A stretch of 5,670 bases of DNA from a bacterium (lineage in GTDB: Bacteria; Patescibacteriota; Minisyncoccia; RBG-13-40-8-A). The position numbers and the translations under genes are program-made. Under the pieces are notes generated by a model. It was given only the letters and a program-made list of their open reading frames with translations. It was not told the DNA's origin and made no database searches. Positions 1 to 5,151 of the stretch are shown here, piece after piece. Each line of letters starts with the position of its first letter. Within the stretch, counting starts at the first letter, position 1. The stretch is taken from the NCBI GenBank assembly GCA_030692145.1, contig JAUYCU010000088.1:1-5670 (forward strand), in the 5' to 3' direction.

Positions 1-851
1 ATTAAAGCGACCCCAGAAACCATAATCAATGTGCCGACCAATCTTTTTATAATGTTTTTTTCTTTAAATAATATAAAACCATAAATTGCGCCAAACAAAA
101 CCGATACTCTCTTGATTGAACTTACATATGGAACTATTTGCATCGTCAGCGCCGAATTCACGAGAAAAATTGAAAAAGCATTGGCAAGGCCAGATACCCC
201 GAATTTTGGCAATTCTGATTTATATTCCTTAAAAAAATTATCCTTTCTTATAAAATTAATGAGAATCAAAAGAATCGAAATAAAAAGACAGCTCGCTGCG
301 GAGCCAAAAATCGGATCGGAATTCATGACCGCGATTTTATCATAAATAGTGGAAACACTGAAAAGAAAGGCAACTATAAAAGCGTAAATTAATCCCCTTG
401 TCGAAAACATTGTTCTGAACGGCTCCAGGATTTTTTTTAGCTTAATTGATTCGGAATTTAAAACATAAGAACCAAAAACTATCAACAACACGCCGATAAA
501 CCCATACTGCGTAGGAAATTCTTTCAAGATTATAAATGATGTCAAAATCGTGAACGCCGGCGTAAATGACAACATCGGAAAAACCAAAGAAGCATCGGTT
601 GTTTTTAGGGATTTAAGAATAAGTATCGTGGTAACAACATTAATCGATCCCGTAATCAATATTGCGAAGAAAAATTTTTCACCCAAAAACGGGAAACCTT
701 TAATGGTCGAAAATATAAATAAGAATAAGGAGGAGGTTAAAAATACTCCCGCACCTAAAATATATTCATTTATTTTTCTCAAAAAAACCTTATTTAAAAT
801 TAAATAAGTTGCCTGGAAAAAAGCTCCGAGCAGTGCCAATGTAAACCACAT
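1..851 (-). CDS. EamA/DMT-family membrane transporter, 3' end outside window
   Basis: Translating the minus strand from the ATG at 851-849 gives 283 codons with no stop before the window edge, so the C-terminus is missing, probably by only a few residues. The protein is very hydrophobic, with about nine or ten membrane segments. It shows the internal duplication of the EamA (DMT) fold: residues 89-111 (LVFPMLSFTPAF...ILKE) and 242-264 (YVSSIKRVSVLF...LFKE) are equivalent, each a helix ending in KE followed by a short loop and another helix. Members of this superfamily export or import small metabolites across the inner membrane; the substrate cannot be read here. It lies downstream of, and in the same direction as, the GH57-like gene, but a strong terminator separates them. 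No Shine-Dalgarno sequence precedes the ATG. A TTG three codons upstream (860-858) is an alternative start. Family call is confident, start is not. Confidence 0.85.
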   Translation of the reverse strand, partial: MWFTLALLGAFFQATYLILNKVFLRKINEYILGAGVFLTSSLFLFIFSTIKGFPFLGEKFFFAILITGSINVVTTILILKSLKTTDASLVFPMLSFTPAFTILTSFIILKEFPTQYGFIGVLLIVFGSYVLNSESIKLKKILEPFRTMFSTRGLIYAFIVAFLFSVSTIYDKIAVMNSDPIFGSAASCLFISILLILINFIRKDNFFKEYKSELPKFGVSGLANAFSIFLVNSALTMQIVPYVSSIKRVSVLFGAIYGFILFKEKNIIKRLVGTLIMVSGVAL

Positions 852-859
852 ATATTTCA

Positions 860-865
860 ATTATA
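860..865 (-). promoter_or_regulatory. Possible -10 box (TATAAT) just upstream of the transporter
   Basis: The minus strand reads TATAAT at 865-860, a perfect -10 hexamer, only 8 nt before the ATG at 851. Transcription would start at or next to the start codon, giving an almost leaderless mRNA, which fits the lack of a Shine-Dalgarno sequence. No convincing -35 hexamer is seen: the 17-nt position holds TTTTCT, inside the T-tract of the upstream terminator. In AT-rich DNA this match could be chance. Confidence 0.35.
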
Positions 866-870
866 GACTA

Positions 871-919
871 AAAAAATGAAAAAGAAAAAGCCGATCACTT
901 CTTCGAGTGAACGGCTTTT
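871..919 (-). terminator. Rho-independent terminator of the GH57-like gene
   Basis: Read on the minus strand, it starts 5 nt after the stop codon at 925. AAAAGCCG (919-912) pairs with CGGCTTTT (893-886), and TCACT (910-906) pairs with AGTGA (899-895) after one mismatch; a 6-nt loop closes the hairpin. A long T-rich tract (TTTTTC repeated, then seven T) runs to 871. Stem, loop and U-tract are classical, and the position separates the GH57-like gene from the downstream transporter gene. Confidence 0.9.
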
Positions 920-924
920 AAAAA

Positions 925-2094
925 TCAAATTCCTTTTCGTGCTGCCCATTCCGCTAAGTGCGGGATAAGGCCGCTATTATTTATTTTGGCAATTTTATCG
1001 GTAAACTTTTTATCTCCCTTTTCGAGTACCTGACAAGCTGCCAAACACTCCTCTTGAAGATCGATATTCGGCCCCTGAGACATGACGATTTTTGCTCCAT
1101 CCAGTGTTTCACAGGAATATGCTACCGGATATTTTGTTGAACCCTGCACATACCTATTCCAAGAAGAAAGTAGGTCAGAACTTAAGGTTAAGGCATATAG
1201 AAGCCTTTCTTTTTCTGTGTGAACCCTGAACCTGGCAATGTGCTGAAGGTACTGAAGCTGGATAAGGTGCGTGGTCCACTTACTTAAAATTCTGTGAGGG
1301 CGCTTAATTGGCAATGCGTAATTACGAAAATCATCAAAGAAAGATTGAATGCCGACAATATGCTCGGCAAAGCCGCGCCGCTTAATTTCGTCGAAAAACA
1401 TAGTCCACAATTTTTCTCCGACTACGCTTCCGACATAGGGTTGCTCCAAATCCATCGGAACAACGATAACCTTTCTCGGGTCCTGCAGCATCGCTTCAAA
1501 TTCGAACATAATCCTGGAAAGGTTGGCTTGGTTCGGCATTGCGGCGAATTTAAACCATCCTTCTTCGTTAAACCTCTTGAAGCCATCCATGACTATCCCA
1601 ATATGATTGAGATATTTCACGGAAATTGTATTAAACGGGAGAATCGAATCGACATCCGGACTTACATCAATATTTTTCCACGTCCCCAGATTTATTGAAT
1701 AAGAACACGTCTGGTCGCGGAGAAAAAAGAAGAACTCCGTAGGGATAAACTCGGCTTCCGGTCCGTAGAATTCCGAGAAAAAGGTAATGGGCAAATCACC
1801 CAAAAGATTTCTCGTTTCCCATTTTTTCTGTCCTGATTCTTCAGACGGAATAAGAGGTAAAAGCGAATGCGTGTAGGTGGCATTAACCACGGAAATGTTG
1901 GGATACTTTCTGTGAACATCTTTCAAAAACGGATAAAGCTCGTAATCGATTCCTTGATGACCCACCGTAATCGGAATACCCGATCTGCCGATTGCGTTCA
2001 ATCCTAACTGCTCGTCATACATTTTTTGCCAACGATCGCCGAGCAAAAAAGAATGAAAAGCATTGCCCGAAACAAACAAACAAACTTTTGCCAT
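925..2094 (-). CDS. Uncharacterised GH57-like glycoside hydrolase/deacetylase-barrel protein
   Basis: This encodes 389 residues. The ATG at 2094 follows the Shine-Dalgarno AAGGGAGG (2108-2101) by 6 nt, and the stop is TGA. It has no signal peptide or membrane segment, so it is probably cytoplasmic. It resembles glycoside hydrolase family 57 at several points: a beta strand at residues 2-9, TYTHSLLPLIP at 73-83 (like the family's histidine-proline motif that lines the active site), AEFIPTEFFF at 114-123 (position of the WLPE-type segment, here with E120), and VVPMDLEQPYVG at 211-222 (like the family's D-x-E segment; D215 and E217). The N-terminal HxHQP motif is absent, with only H14 nearby, so the catalytic set is altered and GH57 activity cannot be assumed. 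Known GH57 enzymes act on alpha-glucans; the substrate here is unknown. It appears monocistronic, with its own promoter, structured leader and terminator. The call rests on motif resemblance and could be wrong. Confidence 0.6.
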   Translation of the reverse strand: MAKVCLFVSGNAFHSFLLGDRWQKMYDEQLGLNAIGRSGIPITVGHQGIDYELYPFLKDVHRKYPNISVVNATYTHSLLPLIPSEESGQKKWETRNLLGDLPITFFSEFYGPEAEFIPTEFFFFLRDQTCSYSINLGTWKNIDVSPDVDSILPFNTISVKYLNHIGIVMDGFKRFNEEGWFKFAAMPNQANLSRIMFEFEAMLQDPRKVIVVPMDLEQPYVGSVVGEKLWTMFFDEIKRRGFAEHIVGIQSFFDDFRNYALPIKRPHRILSKWTTHLIQLQYLQHIARFRVHTEKERLLYALTLSSDLLSSWNRYVQGSTKYPVAYSCETLDGAKIVMSQGPNIDLQEECLAACQVLEKGDKKFTDKIAKINNSGLIPHLAEWAARKGI

Positions 2095-2112
2095 TTATGG
2101 CCTCCCTTCATT

Positions 2113-2228
2113 GCCCGAATCCCTCATAGATATCGGGCTCGAGAAGTTGGATGGATTTCGCCAAGGACCCATTCCCTGGCTTAATCGCCATCCGCACAAC
2201 TATATAGCCAAACAACGAAACGTTGTTT
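2113..2228 (-). promoter_or_regulatory. Structured 5' leader of the GH57-like gene: three hairpins, possible cis-regulatory RNA
   Basis: Between the predicted start site (about 2245) and the Shine-Dalgarno at 2108-2101, the minus-strand RNA can form three successive hairpins. H1 is AAACAACG/CGTTGTTT (2228-2221 with 2217-2210, loop of 3). H2 is long: AGTT/AACT (2201-2198 with 2148-2145), a 4-nt bulge, GGATGG/CCATCC (2193-2188 with 2154-2149), a 2-nt bulge, ATT/AAT (2185-2183 with 2157-2155), a 2x2 internal loop, then GCCAGGGA/TCCTTGGC (2180-2173 with 2167-2160, one G-U pair) around a 5-nt loop. H3 is GCCCGA/TCGGGC (2138-2133 with 2118-2113), extendable by ATC/GAT, just before the ribosome binding site. 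No H has a following U-tract, so none is an obvious terminator. I do not recognise a known riboswitch class. Confidence 0.5.
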
Positions 2229-2251
2229 TGATTTCAAAGAACAATAACGTA

Positions 2252-2280
2252 ACAATATCACTTATCAATATTATTGTCAA
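2252..2280 (-). promoter_or_regulatory. Sigma70-type promoter for the GH57-like gene
   Basis: The minus strand has TTGACA at 2280-2275 and TATTGT at 2257-2252, separated by exactly 17 nt. The -35 is perfect and the -10 matches four of six. Transcription would begin near 2245, leaving a leader of about 150 nt. The hexamers also form an inverted repeat (ACAATA 2252-2257 with TATTGT 2272-2277), which might be an operator or simply AT-rich coincidence. Confidence 0.7.
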
Positions 2281-2344
2281 GCACTTGCGGAATTTTAATA
2301 TCAGAAAAAATTTATTATTAGTTGTGCTAACCTTGGCCACATAT

Positions 2345-2373
2345 TTGACAAGAATTTATAACCTTGCTATACT
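2345..2373 (+). promoter_or_regulatory. Near-consensus sigma70 promoter for the Nudix gene
   Basis: TTGACA (2345-2350) and TATACT (2368-2373) are separated by 17 nt. The -35 is perfect and the -10 has one mismatch. The expected start is near 2380, about 43 nt before the Nudix ATG. It is divergent from the minus-strand promoter; the two -35 boxes are 64 bp apart. Confidence 0.85.
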
Positions 2374-2379
2374 ATCAAA

Positions 2380-2395
2380 GACCTTAAATAAGGTC
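2380..2395 (+). promoter_or_regulatory. Perfect hairpin at the predicted 5' end of the Nudix mRNA
   Basis: GACCTT (2380-2385) and AAGGTC (2390-2395) are exact inverted repeats around AAAT. The repeat starts where transcription from the promoter at 2345-2373 should begin. It could be a 5'-terminal stabilising hairpin in the RNA or a small operator in the DNA; the sequence does not decide between them. Confidence 0.5.
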
Positions 2396-2411
2396 AGATC
2401 TTTAAATCAAA

Positions 2412-2416
2412 GGAGG
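2412..2416 (+). promoter_or_regulatory. Strong ribosome binding site fixing the Nudix start
   Basis: AAAGGAGGTG (core GGAGG) lies 6 nt before ATG 2423. It matches the 16S anti-Shine-Dalgarno nearly perfectly. It settles the start of a frame that stays open upstream back to 2063 and so would otherwise be called 120 codons too long. Confidence 0.9.
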
Positions 2417-2422
2417 TGCCTA

Positions 2423-3193
2423 ATGAAAGGCAAAATCATCAGTATGTCGGAGGCTCGGAAAAGAAAGCCGGATTTCTTTATCAACAGGCCGGCGGATCTC
2501 AACTGGCTTCTCAGAGTCACCCCGCCCGACGGCAAGACCCAGGAATTTCCCCCCGGAACGGAATGGGAAGCAACTTCACGGTTCGGCAAGGTCGAAGACG
2601 TGGTCGTCATCAACGCCGATAGCAGCCCCGGTTTCAACCGGCCGCGCTATCACGAAGCGCCGAACACCAACTCGGTGGCCTGGGGCTTCGACAAAAAGAC
2701 CGGCAAGGTCAAGATCGCCATCCTCACCGAGGAACGGCCGCATGCCCTGCATCCGATCGATCCCAAGCTCAGCGAATCGCTGAAATTCGGCCAGATCCCG
2801 ATGGGCTTCAAAAACAAGATCATCGGCAAAGACCTGCTCGAAGAATTCGAAACCGCAGAAGATGGCGCGATCCGCGAACTCGGCGAGGAAATCGGACTCA
2901 GAACTATCCTCGCGAAATTCAGGCCCGCTTTCCCCTTCCACAACCCCAACCCCACATTCGTGGCCACCTGGTCCGACCTGGTCTTTATCCAGGTCGACCT
3001 CGACAAAATCGAGGAAAAGAAGCTCGACAAGAACGAAATGATCTACAAGGCAGAGTATCTGACAGTTCCGGAACTTCTCGAGCGCATCGCACAAGGCCAG
3101 GACGAAGACGGCGCAATCTACCGCGCGTGCACATCCCTTTCGATTCTGATGATCTTTTTCGCCACCTTCCCGCATTTCTGGCCCAAGGACTGA
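2423..3193 (+). CDS. Nudix hydrolase-domain protein, GC-rich
   Basis: This encodes 256 residues and ends in TGA. The Nudix helix is clear: E143, seven residues, then RELGEEIGL (151-159), matching E-x7-REUxEExGU, whose acidic residues bind the catalytic divalent metal. The strand before it, QIPMGFK (124-130), is like the usual PGG segment, but the motif's leading Gly is not in its normal place, and about a dozen extra residues separate PMG from the helix. Nudix enzymes cleave nucleoside diphosphates linked to another group; the substrate here is unknown. The N-terminal 90 residues are not recognised. Codons strongly favour C or G at position 3 (line 2581-2640 is 60% GC, against 35% for 4261-4320 in mltG), which suggests transfer or selection for high expression. 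The strong promoter, ribosome binding site and terminator fit a well-expressed single-gene unit. Confidence 0.85.
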   Translation: MKGKIISMSEARKRKPDFFINRPADLNWLLRVTPPDGKTQEFPPGTEWEATSRFGKVEDVVVINADSSPGFNRPRYHEAPNTNSVAWGFDKKTGKVKIAILTEERPHALHPIDPKLSESLKFGQIPMGFKNKIIGKDLLEEFETAEDGAIRELGEEIGLRTILAKFRPAFPFHNPNPTFVATWSDLVFIQVDLDKIEEKKLDKNEMIYKAEYLTVPELLERIAQGQDEDGAIYRACTSLSILMIFFATFPHFWPKD

Positions 3194-3210
3194 ATAACCC
3201 AACAAAAAAA

Positions 3211-3240
3211 CGGACACCCCGTGGTGTCCGTTCCTTTTTT
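3211..3240. terminator. Bidirectional intrinsic terminator between convergent genes
   Basis: CGGACACC (3211-3218) pairs perfectly with GGTGTCCG (3223-3230) around a 4-nt loop. TTCC and a run of T follow on the plus strand. A run of seven A (3204-3210) precedes it, which becomes a T-tract on the minus strand. It can therefore stop both the Nudix transcript and the HAD-gene transcript; it lies 17 nt after the Nudix stop and 2 nt after the HAD stop. Confidence 0.92.
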
Positions 3241-3242
3241 TA

Positions 3243-3881
3243 TCAGATAAATACTCCGAATGGCGACAGCTTTTTCAAAAGATCGATTATTGACTCTTTT
3301 GTACAATCATAAACTATCCCATGCCCTCCGAGGCTTTGAAAAACATCTACGTATTCCTGAATATCGTCGATGTAAATCATTTCTTCGGGCGGGCAGCCGG
3401 CTTTTTCGATTGCCAATTGGAAAATTCCGAGTTCCGGTTTGCGCATTCTTTCTATGTAAGACCTTACCAGAAATTTCGGGTCAGAGAAAAATTCTCGGAT
3501 CACGGGAATTTTTTCGATGTAATCCCAGTGCAGTTCGTTGGTATTCGAAAGAAGAATTTTCCGGATTTCCGGACAGATATCGGCAATGAGTTCCTCGATT
3601 TCGTCGTTCGGCGTGAAAATATCGCCCCAAATTCTGGCAAAGTCTGCAAAATGCAGACCAGAAGAAGCGCTGATTTTTTCCTTAACCGTTTCGTAAAAAT
3701 CAACGGAGCTGATTTTCCCGCTATCGTATTCTTTTTCCAGTCCTTCTTTGAAAATAATCTGGTAGATTTCCGATGCCGTTAAAAGACTGAATCTGGCCAA
3801 CCCCTCGCATGTTTTCATGTGGTCGAATTTTGCCAACACTTTTCCGAAGTCAAACACTATCGCCCTTATTCTTTGGTACAT
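3243..3881 (-). CDS. HAD-superfamily hydrolase, YihX/epoxide-hydrolase-N-like subgroup
   Basis: This encodes 212 residues, the usual length for a class IA HAD phosphatase. Motif I is VFDFGKVL (residues 9-16): the nucleophile D11 is present, but the second Asp of DxD is Gly (G13), as in YihX-like proteins with DLGNV. The helical cap lies at about 20-85. Motif II is LLSNTN (110-115), motif III is K148 in RKPE, and motif IV is IYIDD with D172 and D173. All elements except the general acid/base Asp are intact. The family mostly dephosphorylates small sugar or nucleotide phosphates in the cytoplasm; the substrate is not readable. The ATG at 3881 has AGGAGG (3892-3887) 5 nt upstream. It starts 25 nt after the mltG stop and ends at the bidirectional terminator, so it is probably the last gene of the mltG operon. 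Confidence 0.85.
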   Translation of the reverse strand: MYQRIRAIVFDFGKVLAKFDHMKTCEGLARFSLLTASEIYQIIFKEGLEKEYDSGKISSVDFYETVKEKISASSGLHFADFARIWGDIFTPNDEIEELIADICPEIRKILLSNTNELHWDYIEKIPVIREFFSDPKFLVRSYIERMRKPELGIFQLAIEKAGCPPEEMIYIDDIQEYVDVFQSLGGHGIVYDCTKESIIDLLKKLSPFGVFI

Positions 3882-3906
3882 ACTTTCCTCCTTTTTAAAG
3901 AACGGA

Positions 3907-4869
3907 TTATTTCAAGTATTTTAACTTATTCATATTGTGTTCGTCAAGGGTTTTGGAAAATATTGTTCTGCCGTCCGGCGCGCTTAAGAAAAAATTATAT
4001 TCGGTATATTGAGGATTAAGCGCGGCTTTAATTGCCGACAATCCCGGATTATCGATTGGTGCTGGCGGGAGACCTATATTAATATAAGTATTATACGGAG
4101 ACTTCACGCGCGTATCTTCGTAAGAGTATTGTTTTTTGTCTAAGCCCAAAATATAGGCAATGGTTGCACAGGATTCTAAAGGATAATTATCTTCGATTCT
4201 TTTCCAGAAAATTCCCGAAACAATCGCCCTGTCCTCGTCGCTCTTCACTTCTTTTTCCAGAATACTTGCCATAATCACGGCATTCGGCAATTTCATGCTA
4301 GAATCAATCAACAAATTTTCGGAAATCCCCTCGCTTATTCTTTTGATAAAATTATCCGACATTTTTTTGGCTATGGCATCAATGCTTGAGTTTCTTTCGA
4401 AATAATAAGTGTCGGGAAACAAATAACCTTCTTTTTCTTGCGGCAATTTACTGCCCTGTTCTAAAACCCCCGAAGAAATCAGTCTTTCTTCGATTTGTCT
4501 GTTTGTCCAGCCTTCGGGAATGGTTATTTTTACGTAATTCGGCGCAACCTCTCCTCTGGAAATCATTCTGCCGATTTCGAATAAATCCATCTTTGGATTC
4601 AGCAAATACTCACCTGCCTGAAGATGTTTATTGTATCCTCTAACCCAGACGAAAAATACAAACAGCCATTTGCTTTTTATCAGTTGTTCGTCTTTTAATT
4701 CCTCTGCCACCTCTCTCGAACCCCAGCCTTTTTCGATTTTTACGATTTTTTCGTTTCCGCGATTAACCGGTGATAAAAAACCCACAGATAAGAAAAATAA
4801 AAAAACCAGGGCAACCAAAACCGCCAATTTGAATTTTTTGCTTTTAATTAAGTTGATTGTTTTACTCAT
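3907..4869 (-). CDS. mltG: Endolytic murein transglycosylase MltG (YceG-like)
   Basis: This encodes 320 residues, typical of MltG. MltG is an inner-membrane enzyme that cuts nascent glycan strands to make 1,6-anhydro ends and helps set strand length. Here a short basic cytoplasmic N-terminus precedes one membrane helix (about 13-31), then a LysM-like region (about 41-90), then the catalytic YceG domain. Family signatures are EGYLFPDTYYF (147-157), ASILEKE (201-207, with E205 equivalent to the catalytic Glu), SPYNTY (257-262), GLPPAPIDNPG (266-276) and FSKTLDEHN (304-312). The usual DPT of the domain is CAT here (234-236), so the conserved Asp is replaced by Cys. The ATG at 4869 has no clear Shine-Dalgarno and overlaps the stop of the broken small ORF upstream (AATGAGTAA), which suggests coupled translation in the ancestral arrangement. 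Confidence 0.95.
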   Translation of the reverse strand: MSKTINLIKSKKFKLAVLVALVFLFFLSVGFLSPVNRGNEKIVKIEKGWGSREVAEELKDEQLIKSKWLFVFFVWVRGYNKHLQAGEYLLNPKMDLFEIGRMISRGEVAPNYVKITIPEGWTNRQIEERLISSGVLEQGSKLPQEKEGYLFPDTYYFERNSSIDAIAKKMSDNFIKRISEGISENLLIDSSMKLPNAVIMASILEKEVKSDEDRAIVSGIFWKRIEDNYPLESCATIAYILGLDKKQYSYEDTRVKSPYNTYINIGLPPAPIDNPGLSAIKAALNPQYTEYNFFLSAPDGRTIFSKTLDEHNMNKLKYLK

Positions 4870-4888
4870 TGATTCTTAAAAACTTACT

Positions 4889-4894
4889 ATCATA
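4889..4894 (-). promoter_or_regulatory. Weak candidate -10 box upstream of mltG
   Basis: The minus strand reads TATGAT at 4894-4889, 19 nt before the mltG ATG. No good -35 hexamer is found at 16-18 nt spacing. It lies inside the remnant of the small ORF. If active it could supply mltG and the HAD gene independently of pcm. Confidence 0.25.
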
Positions 4895-4959
4895 TAAGGA
4901 ATTTGTTGTGTTTTCTGGAAACCATTGCACAGCTCCGACCCCGTTCTTGCTTAAGGCAA

Positions 4960-5071
4960 AGATTATTTATTAAAAAGACCCTTCGCAGGCCGAGCGCACG
5001 GTCAAGGCAAGGCCGAGATGGAGCGCGGCGACTCGCTGGGGCGCCGACGCGTGTCTTTGTATAAATAATCT
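4960..5071. mobile_element. 112-bp inverted-repeat element with GC-rich core, MITE-like
   Basis: The ends are perfect 11-bp inverted repeats: AGATTATTTAT (4960-4970) and ATAAATAATCT (5061-5071). After a short unequal gap the arms continue with AAAGAC (4974-4979) against GTCTTT (5053-5058). The core (4980-5052) is 54 of 73 bases G or C, against about 35% GC around it. Inside are two copies of GGCCGAG (4989-4995 and 5011-5017) and a possible inner stem (GGCG 5027-5030 with CGCC 5042-5045). It is too short to encode a transposase. A non-autonomous mobile element is the best guess; a structured RNA or dispersed palindromic repeat is possible. No clear target-site duplication is seen. Confidence 0.55.
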
Positions 5072-5151
5072 GAGCCGAAACTTCGTGTCGGAAAAAATTT
5101 GATTGGATTGCAATCGGACGCATATTCACTGAGATAAATCCGGGTCTAAAC

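Noticed and set aside
550..807. 85-codon plus-strand ORF (and a 77-codon one at 112-345)
   Set aside because: Both are antisense to the transporter, whose minus-strand frame is open over 851 nt and shows the EamA repeats.
2063..2422. 120-codon upstream extension of the Nudix reading frame
   Set aside because: It runs antisense into the GH57-like start and across both promoters; a perfect ribosome binding site and promoter place the start at 2423.
2576..3217. 213-codon minus-strand ORF opposite the Nudix gene
   Set aside because: It is a shadow of GC-rich codons: low complexity in V, F, D and E, no ribosome binding site, and it crosses the terminator.
3321..3782. 153-codon plus-strand ORF opposite the HAD gene
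   Set aside because: It is antisense to a gene with intact HAD motifs, with no promoter or ribosome binding site and no recognisable domain.
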